The notes beneath the pieces are model-generated. The model ran no database searches. It was not told the origin of the DNA and saw nothing but the letters and a program-made list of their open reading frames with translations. 64,000 bases of DNA, taken from positions 99,943,876 through 100,007,875 of the forward strand of contig RSEF01000002.1 in assembly GCA_003993805.1 (NCBI GenBank), given 5' to 3'. This document shows positions 12,101 through 23,719 of this stretch, piece by piece. The DNA is from Himantopus leucocephalus (taxonomy: Eukaryota; Chordata; Aves; Charadriiformes; Recurvirostridae). Position numbers and translations under genes: made by a program. Each line of letters begins with the position of its first letter. Positions within the stretch are counted from its first letter, which is position 1.

Positions 12101-13049
12101 CTGTACAATTTGAAAGAAAATCTATTTTAATACAAGCAGTATTTAGTATTTTTTCTTACCTAAACTACAGGTGAATGTTCACAAGTTTGTTTGCTGCCCT
12201 GGAATCATCAGCATAGGAAAGTACAAGCTAAAATATGTCACAAAACTAGGCAAATTACATTTAAAAAATAAAATTTGAAAAGCTTAATGAGGCACTTAAA
12301 TTGTAACCAAAGAGATTTCAGTATTATTAGTTCATTATAATTTTTCCCTCTCAGTAATAGCACTATACCAACAAGAAAATGTTCATAAAAAATGGAGCTA
12401 TGACAGAGGAATGGTTTTAAACAAGTTAAAGGTTTCCAGCAGGTATGACATAAGGCTGAGTACAACTCTACTTGGGAAGAAGTTGCCCATCGGGGTAGAC
12501 TCACCATCAAAATTTTACCCATTGTAAGTTCTGAAATACAGCACAGGTTCTCATAATATTGCCACAGCAAACACTGGAAAAGCATGAGTCAAAGCTGCAA
12601 GCAACTCATGAGTTTTAAAGACAATATATTCTAATTTTCCTGTTTTCTGATCTTTGGGAAAAGCTAGCATTTGTAAAATATTATCCAGTTTTCCTCAGAG
12701 AGGGATAGATATGGTCATTTATTATTAAGACTTTCACATAATCTTGTTAAATTCAGTGCTGCAATATTTAGGAAAGCTTACTTTGAGTATTCTTATTTAC
12801 TATGATTGTTTATATATCTGTAAACTCAGCATGACCGTATTTGTGCCCCCTCCAAAATAGCAGACTAATTCAGTACTGTCTTTTGAGATGGGCAATTATT
12901 TTTTTTGCATTTTTTTACAGAAGTGGTTTTAGAGAGCAGAAAAAAAAGATCATTGAGACTAAAACCTGGAAAGCCTAACAGGAAAAAAGAAAAGACAAGA
13001 TTCTTTCTCCATAAACTGTATATAATTCAGAAGTACTTAGCAGGCACAC
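12101..13049 (-). other. AHRR: AHRR intron
   Basis: A 0.95-kb phase-1 intron with donor G|GTGTGC at 13049 and acceptor ending TACAG at 12101. Nothing else was recognised in it. Confidence 0.8.
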
Positions 13050-13168
13050 CTTTAATTTGGTTTTCAGCAATCTGTAACACATTAGTGAAAGCTGCACCTT
13101 CATGGTGACTGTTTCTTCCGTATAATTCTGCTGCTTCACACAGACCTGAATTACCTTTGGAACTGGAG
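13050..13168 (-). CDS. AHRR: AHRR exon, first half of the residual PAS-B region
   Basis: A 119-base exon encoding 39 whole codons plus split codons at both ends. The acceptor is CTCTGCAG, and an alternative CTCCAG lies 6 bases further in, so two residues may be optionally skipped. The peptide includes SGLCEAAELYGRN and LQIAENQIK. It aligns with human AHRR TTSLCESELHGK and, more loosely, with the AHR PAS-B helices ([20 protein letters not shown]). The donor G|GTGTGC joins in phase to the next exon. The exon is short and divergent; its identity rests on phase agreement on both sides and the LCE...EL-G motif. This is AHRR-specific sequence with no known catalytic or binding residue. Confidence 0.85.
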
Positions 13169-14916
13169 CTGCAGAGGACAGAAAATGTGGAAAATTCCCT
13201 GTCAGTGAATGACAAGACAGTAAAATCACAAGCTCTGAAAGATGTGATCTTCAAGCTGTTGACCACTAGCAAAGAGTTATGGTTTAAATATATAGTAACG
13301 AACACTAAATAATGATCTATGTTTCCTGCATCATTAATTTGGTCAAACTAGTGTATGACTGGAATTCTGCATTCAATTAAGAGGAATATTTATGTTTAGG
13401 AATATTCTGCTCATGACTTACTATATCTGGAATAATAAGTTTCAGCCTGAATTGAGACAAACGCTGCATATATTCTGCTCTGCCTATTCAAGGTACATTC
13501 AAGGTGCGTGCATCACACTGACCAGCAATCCGGCAATGCACTTAAGAGTTAGCATGACTTCAGTCTGCAATAATCATCATATGATTTGAATTAATTTCTT
13601 TGAGTCTTTAGTTCAAAATGCATATTAGGAGGGCTTGGAAAGGGTGCAATGTCTGTAACGCTGCTTTACAAATTTTTTGCCTTTATTAAGACCGTCAGAA
13701 AAGAAACGACTACATAAATTTGCCCACCATACCTGGCCAGCACGCTTCAGGCCTGAACCAAAGGAAACACTGACGTTAAATGCCCACTTCATTCTTGTCA
13801 AATCCTTGGCCACTGTCCAGTCAGTTAGTAAAACTGAAGTAAAGCACCTCTTTTCTAGGAGCTGAATTCTGATCATCAATTCGTTTCACCTGGGCCACTA
13901 CAAACTAGCAAGTGGAAATGACTTTCCAACTCTGTTCCAAAAGCCTGTATAGTCCGTTATATCAGCCTTCCAGTAACTTAATTCTTGTCAAAAGGATGTA
14001 TGTGCTAGAACCACATTACACGTCTGGATAGTAAATCCACACATACACAAGCGTACCCTAATTAAAAGCCAAATTGTGATGCTGTCAGTCACACTAAAGA
14101 GCGTTTTGCTTCACACCAATGGACCTCATTGCTGTAAGGTTATATTTAAGCAAATAAGGCAAAACATAATCCTAGCCCCAAACATCAACTAAAATTCAAT
14201 CATAGAAGAGTAACAAAAATAAGTGTTAGGAAGGAAACGAGTCTGAACACAATCTGTCCTGATCTTCTGTGATTGCTCCTGAGTGATCAGCCCCAGGCCA
14301 TTTAGTGCAATTGTGGACTTTTGAATTCATAACCCTTCTATTGTAAGAAAAATACGTACACCAAATCCATCTCATTTGACCCTGTGTGAACAACCACACA
14401 CACACACATTCAGCTTTCTAAAGTTTTCCTTTTCCTTTGTTTGCTACCAAAATGCCCACATCCAAATAATTGCATTACCAGAAGATACTGAAATTTGAAA
14501 ACTCTCAGTAAAAATATTTTTTCTTTTCCACTTCTACAACTAGTAGAATGACTTATTGTCTTGGTAACTTCTGAAGGTTAGGAAGATAATCTAACTTTCC
14601 AGTTTTTATATAAAATTATATATAAGGTAATATAATACTTAATATGTCTTTATTACATAAAGTATATTATATTATATTATATTATATTATATTATATTAT
14701 ATTTATTATATTATATTATATCATACCATACCATACCATACCATACCATACCATACCATACCATACCATATCATTATCAAAATAAATTATTCACTTTTCT
14801 AAGAAAGAGTTTGAAAATGGAGAGTTATTTAGCCTAATCTGTGCATTTTACATGCTTAATAAACACAAAGCCCATAGTATACTTTATTAACTGCTAAAAG
14901 ATTAATTTGAAAATAC
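13169..14916 (-). other. AHRR: AHRR intron containing a microsatellite
   Basis: A 1.7-kb phase-2 intron. Its donor is the weak GTATTT at 14916 and its acceptor is CTCTGCAG at 13169. It holds the compound pentanucleotide microsatellite at 14663-14770 and a short CA tract near 14395. Confidence 0.75.
14663..14770. repeat. Compound pentanucleotide microsatellite (TATAT)n-(CCATA)n
   Basis: An array of TATAT units (with one interruption near 14701) changes at about 14721 into an array of CCATA units. The two units differ by two T-to-C changes, so the second block probably arose by spread of a mutated unit. It lies in an AHRR intron and should be length-polymorphic. Confidence 0.95.
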
Positions 14917-15116
14917 TTTGTATTCACTGCTGCTGCATCGTCAGTCTTGTGTTTTGCTTTCACAAGCAGGCTTTTCATCTTCATCTCCGTCATGGAAGGG
15001 AGCAGAAGTGGTACCACTATGCAGAATAAGGACAGCTGAGGTGGCAATACTGTTCCTGATGAGGACTTCTTCCTTTGTCCAAAAAGAAACTTTAGTTTGC
15101 CTTGGAACTGCATTGT
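14917..15116 (-). CDS. AHRR: AHRR exon, inter-PAS linker and PAS-B entry
   Basis: A 200-base exon encoding 66 codons plus two bases of a split codon. It starts after ATAACAG and reads [14 protein letters not shown], nearly identical to the human AHRR stretch [14 protein letters not shown]. It continues [18 protein letters not shown] and EMKMKSLL, both hallmarks of AHRR as opposed to AHR. The exon must end after AA in order to join the next exon as AA|C. The donor used is therefore GTATTT, which lacks the usual purine at +3/G at +5 pattern. An upstream GTGAAT would break phase. The stretch links PAS-A to the degenerate PAS-B. Confidence 0.93.
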
Positions 15117-16457
15117 CTGTTATGCAAAAAAAACAATAGAATTATCTTAAGCGTTTAGTGTATAAACATTAAAAATGCAAATACAACCTAGGATCAAGTT
15201 GTTTATCATCAAAACCAGTTTTGAAACAGGGAGAAAAAGTGGGAATTTCATTACGTTCATACAATTTAAACCATGCCATTTCAGAGGCATGGTGAGTGGA
15301 GGTACTATCAACAGTAAAATGAGACATTTGAGGCTGGTTTTTGTTGTTCTTCTCTCCTGTGTACTTAAAGCAGAAGTTCTGTGTTATGTTCTGTTTGCTG
15401 AGATGGGCAGCATATGGTGGTGCAAACAGCTATTTCCTCTATGCCTGACTCTGATGCTGGAACTATATTTTTCCATGCTCTGTTCTCTCTAGTGAGATGG
15501 TTCCTGAGTTTCTTTCCTCTTGCACTGCACTTTCTCTCGGAAGTATATGGACTGGCACAACCCAAGGGCTCTGCAAGCAGACGCCAAGGGAGAGGATATG
15601 CCCAAGATAGCCAGATACAAAGTACGTAGATTGGAAGGAACCATCCATCCCTGCCTCAAATCTCCATGTAATCAGAAGACAGAGATCGAGTTAATAGCAA
15701 GCTGCTGCCTCTGAGTGAAAAAATTACCTACCACAAGATGACCAGAGAAAAATCAGTCCATTTGAGTTGGGCATTTTCCAGAGCTACAAGATTAAAACAG
15801 GGATGCAGAAATGACTAACTGGTACAGCTGTTCAGACCCATGGTCTTCCAGCAAATGAGCATCTGAGACAGAAGTTGCATTTCCCTGTCTCGTGCTGATC
15901 CTCTCATTTTCTTTGCACGCGCCGTACTTTGTCATAAGAAGAAAGAGCATTGGTCTGTACCAAGCAAATGGGGAAGTGATTTCTAGAAACGAGCTGCTCC
16001 TAGTAAGGATATTTGAGGAGCGTGTGAGAGACTTTCTCATTCTGGTTTTTATTATTAAAGGACCCTTTACCAAAGGGGAAAATGGATCATTATTATTCCT
16101 GTTTCTTAAAGCAAATACTTTGTGCTTAAATGTTCGCCGTCAAAACTCAGGCTTGCCACCCTTGTGCTAGGCCCAGTACAAATCGAGGACAGATGTTGTC
16201 CAAAAGAGCTTAAAACGTAAAAGTTTATAGATTCTTTCAGTTTCAAATATTACAACCTTCTTTTCTCCCATCACTCATTATACATATTAATAAATGTCTT
16301 TAGGTATTCTTGTTAGTGCACAGCAAATGAAAAGTGTATCCTGTCCATGGCCCTCCACAATGTTTATGTTCAGTATTTATGTTGAAATATTTTTCATATG
16401 AAGTAATTAAAATCTAGTATGTCATGACTACAGTTCTCTAAGTGAAATTATACTTAC
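15117..16457 (-). other. AHRR: AHRR intron
   Basis: A 1.3-kb phase-0 intron with a strong GTAAGT donor at 16457 and an ATAACAG acceptor at 15117. No repeat or coding sequence was recognised inside. Confidence 0.8.
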
Positions 16458-16591
16458 AAGGAAGCCAGAAGTACTGTCCAACAAGCAGCGAACTCGACAG
16501 ATGAAACAACGAGTTAAGAAGGAAGAATAATCTGTTGTAGTGCTGTCATTCTCTTGTGCTTTAAACAATTTACTGAGAATATATTCTTCTC
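16458..16591 (-). CDS. AHRR: AHRR exon, end of PAS-A and [11 protein letters not shown] segment
   Basis: A 134-base exon encoding 44 codons after two bases of a split Gly codon. The acceptor is GTTCCTAG and the donor is CTT|GTAAGT. The peptide runs [15 protein letters not shown] and then [20 protein letters not shown], a segment almost invariant in AHRR (human AILGRLLRAQ...[21 protein letters not shown]). AHR itself has CFICRLRCLLDNSSG, so the Val and Thr residues point to AHRR and not AHR. This is the best single diagnostic exon in the window. The segment lies just after PAS-A, in the part used for ARNT dimerisation. Confidence 0.96.
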
Positions 16592-18041
16592 CTAGGAACA
16601 ACAGTGGAGGCAATATATATCAGATCACACAAAGAAAGAATGAAAATGTTCTGTAGCCAATTGAAGAAGCTGTTATGGAAATCACTAAAAATTACTTTAT
16701 GAAAGGGCAAATATTAAATTGTATCATGTATAGGTACATCTGCACATGCTCTACCAAAAGAAAAGAAAAGCTCTACAATGGGATTCAGGTGTCTTTGTTC
16801 AGAAACTTTGACGTTTTTATTTCCTGAGTTTTGGTGATTTTTAATGATGCAAAGCAGGGTAACAGATGTTGCTGGGTTTGAGTTCAGAGATCACAGAAAA
16901 TACAGTAGAAAAGGGAACAAAATAAGGAAAAATGCTAATGCAAGAAAAAAGCAAACAGATGAACAGTGGCTGATAAGCTAATGTTCAGCTGTTGCCTCCT
17001 TGATTTTTAATGAAGCATTTTCCAGTTTTGGACTACAAGTGCATAGCTTGTGAAATACTTATTTCCCAAAAGACACAAGTATTTGTGCAGAAGTATGAAC
17101 TCAGGAACGCAAATTCTCCACTGTATATATTAGGACAAAAATTGCAAATGTTTGTAACTTCTAATAGTTTGAAATATTTATGCACATTGTTTTATTTTCT
17201 GCGTACTTCCTCCAAAATCTTGCAAAGTTCCTCAGATATCTCTAAGACTCTTGCAAAACACAGAAACTGCAAGAAATTCTACGAAAGTTTCGTGACTGTG
17301 TTCCTCAGGACTTCATAAAGGCTGCTGAAGGATTGCTTGCAATTTTCTCCCCACTATTCTGGAGACTCTGCTTCCTCAATTTCTTTCCTTAATTACTTCC
17401 TCACATTCTGGTGAAATGCATACATTTTGCTGCGATCAGTAATTCTTCATAAAGTTTACAATTTCAACCCCATTGTATTTTCTGTAGTCGTGATTTCAGC
17501 TTAACACTTTATGTAGGAGAAACATTAAGAACACACATTCACCGGCCATCCTAGGAAATACAGCCTCAGGAAAAAATGCATTGCTAAACCTACTTGTTCT
17601 TCTGAAAACCCTTATCTGCATAACTTTGCTTGGGAAAACACATGGGAAGAAGTGATGTGGCTGCTGTGGTACTGTACACAAATGTTTTGTGGGGTTTTTT
17701 TTTACGTTAATGAGAGAAATACTAATGTCCTGATCAGTATGAACAAAAGGTTGGTAGGATGAACAATGATGCTGTTCATTCTGCATAGATAAGAATATCT
17801 GTAGGTACATTAGTCACAGAAAAAAAAGGAAACATCAACTTTCTTACCTCAATATCACACACTACCTTACAAATGTCAAGGATGAGGAAGAAATATCATC
17901 TATGGGATGAAAACATTATAAATGGCCACTATGCAGCTTTCCAGTGAAGACTTGACATGGAACAGGCATGGGAGTAGGTGGAGTGCAATTCTAACTTTAT
18001 ACAGTGGTGCCTATGTTTCCAATCAACATGTACAATCCCAC
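16592..18041 (-). other. AHRR: AHRR intron
   Basis: A 1.45-kb phase-1 intron with donor G|GTGGGA at 18041 and acceptor GTTCCTAG at 16592. Nothing recognised inside. Confidence 0.8.
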
Positions 18042-18171
18042 CTGTTTCTGTCTGTAGTTGCTGTCCAGACAACATCTGGGGAGGATTCATGGCCCAATGC
18101 AGTTGTCTACAGAAATCCTGGCGATCATCCACATGAATGTAATCATATATGTTCTGGTGCATTACATCAGT
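18042..18171 (-). CDS. AHRR: AHRR exon, central PAS-A
   Basis: A 130-base exon encoding 43 codons plus one base of a Gly codon. The acceptor is TTGTTTCAG and the donor is G|GTGGGA. The peptide [20 protein letters not shown] is identical to the mammalian AHRR PAS-A stretch as I recall it, followed by [12 protein letters not shown]. It ends in TETG, which joins to EEYILSKL in the next exon, against human LETGDDAILGRL. PAS-A provides the dimer interface with ARNT in this family. The preceding in-frame Met seen in a simple open frame is intronic, so the exon begins at Thr. Confidence 0.96.
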
Positions 18172-19474
18172 CTGAAACAATTACAACAAGAAATGTTTAA
18201 TTTGTAAGTGTAGTGGGGCAGGCACTTATCTTTAGGATGATACTTTCTTTAAAATAATGACTGGTGTAAGATACCTTCAGAGCAAAGATTGATTGAGGAG
18301 AGTTATTTCAGAGGCCCCTGCTTTTCACATCTGCTTTTTGACTTCACATCCTAAGATGATTCTTTTTATTCTGAAGTCTTTTGTGCATATGCAAACATGA
18401 GTCATAGAAAAGTCCAACTGGCAGCTGGTGACTAGTGGCATCCCCCAGGGACTGATGCTGGGACTAACCATGTTTACTTTCTTGATTAGTGAATGGTGGA
18501 ATAGAGTGCACTCTCAGCACATTTGCAGAGGGTACCAACTGGGGAGAGCAGGACAGCTACTCAGACCTTGACAGGCTGTAAAAATGGGCTGACAGGAACC
18601 TCAGGGAGTTCAAAAAAAGGCAAAGTTCTCTCTAACTTTGGGTATTCCAGGAAAGAAAGATATTAACATACTGAAATGAGCCCAGGAGAATGCTACCAAG
18701 ACACTTAGGAGGGCTGGAGCACGTGACGTCAGGAGAGGAGAGAAGAACAGGGTTTGTTCAGCATTAAGATGAGAAAACTGCAGGAAGAACTTACTACTGT
18801 CTACATCAACCGAATGAGCAGGTGTAGAGAAGACAAAGCCCAACTCTTCTCAGAAGAACCAAGTAGGAGGACAAGAAGCAACAGACACAAGTTACAACAG
18901 GGGAAACTGGGACTTGATATAAGTGAAAAAAATTTACAGTCAGGGTGGTTAAACACTGGAACATGTCTTCCAGAGCAGTCATAGAAACTCAAAACTTGAC
19001 TAGATGAGTACCAGATCAACCTGCTGTAGCTGGATCTGCTTTGAGCAGGATGTTGGACTAGATGACCTCCAGAGGTCCTTTCCAAGCACATGGTTCTGTT
19101 ATTCTGTGACTGTACAATATATTTATTATACACAGGCAACCAGTCTAGAGTAGCAACATCTTATACTGAAATTGAAAGGAAACTTTTAGCTAAATCTTAT
19201 TTTTACAATGGATCACGTTTCTGTTAACAAAAGCTTTACAAAAGGAACAATGTTACAAGGAATTCCTCTTCACCTATCAGATCACCAAAAAAAGGAAAGA
19301 AAATTAATCTGAACTGGCATACTAAAATAACTTAATTTCAGTAATAGTGTATGTCTAATCAGCAGTAGAATGACAAGGTAAAACATTTTAGAAAGCCAGT
19401 TAGCAGAAGTGACTACAAGAAAGTCATTACAATGACAGTGACTAAGTATTCTAAACGTTTGTTAATATATTTAC
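18172..19474 (-). other. AHRR: AHRR intron carrying a CR1 fragment
   Basis: A 1.3-kb phase-0 intron with donor CAG|GTAAAT at 19474 and acceptor TTGTTTCAG at 18172. More than half of it is a CR1 copy inserted antisense to the gene (18402-19113). Confidence 0.8.
18402..19113 (+). mobile_element. CR1 LINE fragment, 3' part, internally shortened
   Basis: It begins in the reverse-transcriptase region: a frame resembling VTSGIPQG matches the conserved CR1 RT motif. It runs through the degenerate C-terminal ORF2 part and ends in the CR1 tail, recognisable from the GGTTAAACACTGGAACA-like block and the TTGGACTAGATGACCTCCAG block. The tail ends in TTCTGTGAC. At about 0.7 kb it is much shorter than an intact CR1 over the same span, so it carries internal deletions, and its frames are broken. 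It is on the plus strand, antisense to AHRR. Confidence 0.88.
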
Positions 19475-19564
19475 CTGATGAAACCCTAGATAGTCCACAA
19501 TCGTTGATGACGCATAAAATATCATTCCATCTGCACTCACCACCAACGCAAAACCATTCAGTGA
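19475..19564 (-). CDS. AHRR: AHRR exon, start of PAS-A
   Basis: A 90-base, phase-0 exon of exactly 30 codons. The acceptor is CTTCTTTAG and the donor is CAG|GTAAAT. The peptide [20 protein letters not shown] continues [10 protein letters not shown]. This matches human [24 protein letters not shown] and [10 protein letters not shown]. It supplies the first strands of the PAS-A fold and joins directly to TDVMHQN in the next exon. AHR has LNGFVLVVTTD at this place, so the Ala and Ser residues favour AHRR. Confidence 0.95.
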
Positions 19565-20615
19565 CTAAAGAAGGGAAAATAAAATAATTAAAAATATAAT
19601 CAGAAAGTAAAGAGTAAAATGGGTATAAAATGTAATAATTTTAAGAATATTCTAGATATCAAAAAATCACTGCAAAAATTTGGACATCAAATTTTTGCAG
19701 AAAAGTCTTTTTTTCCTAGCAGGAAAAATGAATAACAATCTGGAACATGCTTTTTTCCTTTTTTAAAAAAGCTAGCATAGCTAATTACAGTGTAACTACC
19801 ATACTACATTACTAGTTTGTTATCTACTTGAAATTTTATTTTGTCATTAATTCATATAATTAAAAGTTTAATAGCAAGTGTCAACTAGTTCTTTTTGCTT
19901 TTAAGTTAAAACATTGCATTCTATAATAATTGCTTTGAATTTATATGCATTGATACATATAGGTAATATAATAATCTCCAACAAGACAATTAAATATATG
20001 TACTGTTGTAGCTCTGACTTTAAAACTGGACGTGTATTTTAAAGTATGTCTATTTTCTTAAGCTTCTATAAAAATACATACATAGCATAATTGAATAAAT
20101 GCAATGAATAGAAAAAGTAGGCAATAAATACTTCACTGGTATAGACCAATGTTTAGTCTAGAAAAAAGCTATATTAATCCTCATAGACTCAGTGATGCAA
20201 GGAAAGCAACCAGAGAAATCCAAAAATAAAAGTAAGGATTAAATGAAATACATGACGTAAACATTAAGATCCATCATGCTGCATGCAGACTGACTAATTT
20301 TGCCTCTCTTCCCTTGATAAAGATTCAGTAACGTATCTTCACTCCAGCGGGCTTGCATTCCAAGGTCGTTTAGATGATCCTTTCATGTGATGGTTTTGAG
20401 GTCTTTTGAGATTACAGTTCAAATAGCTGTTGATGAAGTACTGCTATAATATTATTATCCTTCCTTCACCTTTCTCTCAATTTACTGTTGTAGCGATGGG
20501 CCTATTAATCCTGAGTTAATCCTGAAGCACAATGAGGGCAGATTTTCAATTGCTCAGTAACCAGATACACTGACATATTTTTGTGAGCTTGGTTCTCTTT
20601 TCGGTTCCTAAATAA

Positions 20616-20760
20616 GGACCAGATTTCCAAGACTGCTCGAAGCCTGTTCCCACTGTGACAATGGTGGGCAGAATTTCAAGACTTCAGTGCACAATAGGCT
20701 GACCTCCTCAGAAGATGTGGCCCCAATCATAAATGTGGAGCACCTTTGGAAACGTGGCCC
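20616..20760. mobile_element. Palindromic MITE-like ancient repeat
   Basis: The 145-bp segment starts GGACCAGATTTCCAAGACTG and ends TTTGGAAACGTGGCCC. The two ends are imperfect inverted repeats of about 22 bases sharing the (C)CA..TTTCCAA...TGCTC core. The ends also resemble the widespread amniote ancient-repeat motif of the type GGCCAGATTTTCAAAAGTGC. No coding capacity. I infer a very old non-autonomous DNA element; the family name is uncertain. Confidence 0.5.
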
Positions 20761-23696
20761 AGAGGGACCATACATAGCCAGGGGCTCTGCACCTCAACAA
20801 ACCTGTGAAACGGTGACTGGAGAAATCTAGTGGAGAGACTGCAATGGCTCACCTACGTTTGGAAGGAGCTGTAGCAGCAACTGATTCAATCAAGTCAATG
20901 CTAACCATGAGTCATCGCTAAGAATAGTCAAGGGCAAACTGTGTTCAGCTCCAGGTCGGCTCCATAGATACAGATCCTTTCCAGAACAAGCGTTATCTCT
21001 GCCTAGTTGGGTTTGTGTTGAACACTAGTTATCCCTGTCGACTCGTCAAACACAAGGTGTTGCTGGACTGGTGCTATTTTCTGCTCTAAATAATGCCCAA
21101 ATTCGTCCCAGCAGCTCATCAACCAGAAGACGATGTGTCAAGATTTCTACATCTTCACATCTGTGCCTTTCACTGTGCTGAGAGAAGCCTCCATAGATGG
21201 TATCTGTCATATCTATTTCCAATGTCAAGTGGAGACACGAAAGCATTTTTGGCATCTTGTCTCTTTGGACTCATCTTTACAGCAATGAAACCATCAGAGA
21301 TGTGATGTTAGGAATTTTAGTACATTTTGAACATCTGGCAGGCCTTTTAATTTGAACAGACTAAAAATTTCCACAAAGATAACCATAGGACATTTAAGGG
21401 AGCTCCTTCATGTGGATGTCTGTAGCTGTTACGGTGCACATTCCAAAAGACCTCCAGTCCTGCCAGTGCAGCCAGGGCAGGTAGAAATTAAGAACATCAA
21501 AGAAATGTTCTTAACCTATGCAAATTAATGCACCAAGCCCTATCTGGGAAGGCTTAGAAAATGACCACAAGATCTGAATATAATCAAAGAATCTCACATG
21601 GTGTCATGCTGAACATCCTTTAAATGTGCCTTCCGTTGTCCTGCAGGCAAGCTGGAGTTTTTCAGTCCCTGTAGGAAATAGATGGCAGAGCACCTGCCTT
21701 TGCCAAGAATTGTTTTTATGAATCAAGAAATAAATACTCCTATTCAAAAATGAATCTTCTTCATCCAGCATATGGATACATACTCTTTAGGCCCAGACAC
21801 GTACCCTAAGAGATCAGTCTCTACCTTTAAGATGTAACACTTTCTCCCCCACAGTGGAAGGCAGGTAGCTTTTTCTTTATGCAAGTTTGTCTTTTACAAA
21901 GCCAGAGTTGGGCTGGACCATGTGCAGCAGTTTGTAAAAATGGGAAGGGAAAATGGGACCATGTGTATTTCTAAGGGTTCAGACCAGTGCCCTGGCAACT
22001 ACATCTGTGAGGCTGGAGGAGGTATTAAGGAAGGGTAGGAGAGAGCAAGAAGAAAGAAGAAGAGGAGAAAAAGTTCAAGGAGCCATGTGTTAACGTTAAG
22101 CCCGAAATGGGTATGGGTTTGAGGGGAGTGTGTAAAAGAAGAGAATTACAAACCTCCCCCACTTTGTTTTTGTTTTGTTCTCAAAATGCTGATGCCCTTT
22201 TCTGAGTTAAGATCTCATAAGTAAGCATTGCCTGGTTTTCATGACCCCAAACACAGACATCAGATGCTCTGCCCTGCAGGCAGGGAAAGCAAAACCCACT
22301 TCGATGCAACAACAACTTTTATGGAGCCACATGAAGCTATTGAGGATTAACACAAATTCCAAGTGTCTAAACCTCATTTTAGCCAGGAAACCTGCTGCTT
22401 TGACCACATTAAGAAGAGATGAGCTGGACATGGAGTAGAACTTCATAGCCAGTGAGTCTTACTCATGACTGCAAATTTTTGTTTTCGCTATATTACCCTT
22501 AAGTGCAGTTCGGTGTGAAACCTGACATCTGTAGCACAGAGGACTCTGAATAGAGTCAGAGTTGGGCTGTGATTTATGCTTCTCTTACCTACTTACCACA
22601 GCTAGGAAAAGGAGCAGGGTGTTTGCTAGCACAGGTCCGGTACCCTAGATGAGGGTAGTAGTGAGTGCAAATTAGTAGGAAAAGACCTCTTCTGACCTCT
22701 CAGATACATCTCTCAGGTATCATATACAACTCCATACTCAAGCCCTTTACAATAACACTGCACAGAGATTTTTTTGGTATTCTGGCCAGAATCTTAGTGA
22801 TTTGTTAGGCTGAATGGAAGACACAGACAACTTCAGTCCATGAGAACAAACAAAAACTATTCCCAGCTTTTTTGTTCTAAGTTACTGAGTCTCACAGTAA
22901 ACAGGACAACAAAGTATATGGCTCCACTTATGATTTTAAAACATTTTCAGTTGCTGAAATAAAATTCTCAGCAATAGCTTTCTCTCGTTCCCAGTGAACA
23001 GGAGGCTGCACTGGTGTGCTGTGTCAGAACCACAGCGGCCATCTGCCTGGGTTATCGGTAACCTGGGGGGAGGAAAAGGGAAAGAGGGCACAGACCAGCC
23101 TCATACTCGTGCAGTTTGTGCTCCCTAATGTAGGCACATGTCTGCCCAAAACGCAGAAGACAGCACAGAGAAGTAAAGGCAGCTCTCCTCATTTCACTTT
23201 ATTCTTTTCAGTAGAAATAATGGAAAGTCTAAAATAGGGCTCCTGGATTTAGAGGAGGAAATAACCCACCTCCACGGCTCAATGTTGATGTTATTTGCTT
23301 CATGTACAACTGGTGTGTTTTAATCAACAAGGTCCATTTGCATCCTATCACAATTTTTAGCAATTTGCATATACTTATACAAGCACCCAGGGACACAGTG
23401 ACACATAGAAACACACACACACAGATATTAGCATGGACATTAAAACTTTTGCAACAAAAAACAACTAAGTTCAAATCTGCAAAAAATACATGGTTGTAAA
23501 CTGCCATTTGGTCAACCATATGGATTCAATGACAGATGGAATTTCTAATCCAGGATAATAGCTGAAACATGTGAGACTGACTTAAGTATGTATTGTGAAC
23601 ATTTGTTTGTTTGTATTTGGCTTTTTGAAAACACTTACATGAGTTTTCTACATTGTACTTAAAAAATGAAATTGTGGGTTTTTTTCCCAAATGGAA

Positions 23697-23719
23697 AAAA
23701 AAAAAAAAAAAAAAAAAAN
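23697..23719 (+). other. Poly(A) run ending in a single-N gap
   Basis: A run of about 22 A residues is followed by an undetermined base at 23719. It is probably an assembly join in a homopolymer inside the large AHRR intron. Confidence 0.75.

Noticed and set aside
21489..21511. AAGAACAT...ATGTTCTT inverted repeat, considered as a steroid receptor element
   Set aside because: The spacing between half-sites is too long for the 3-base gap of a glucocorticoid-type element.
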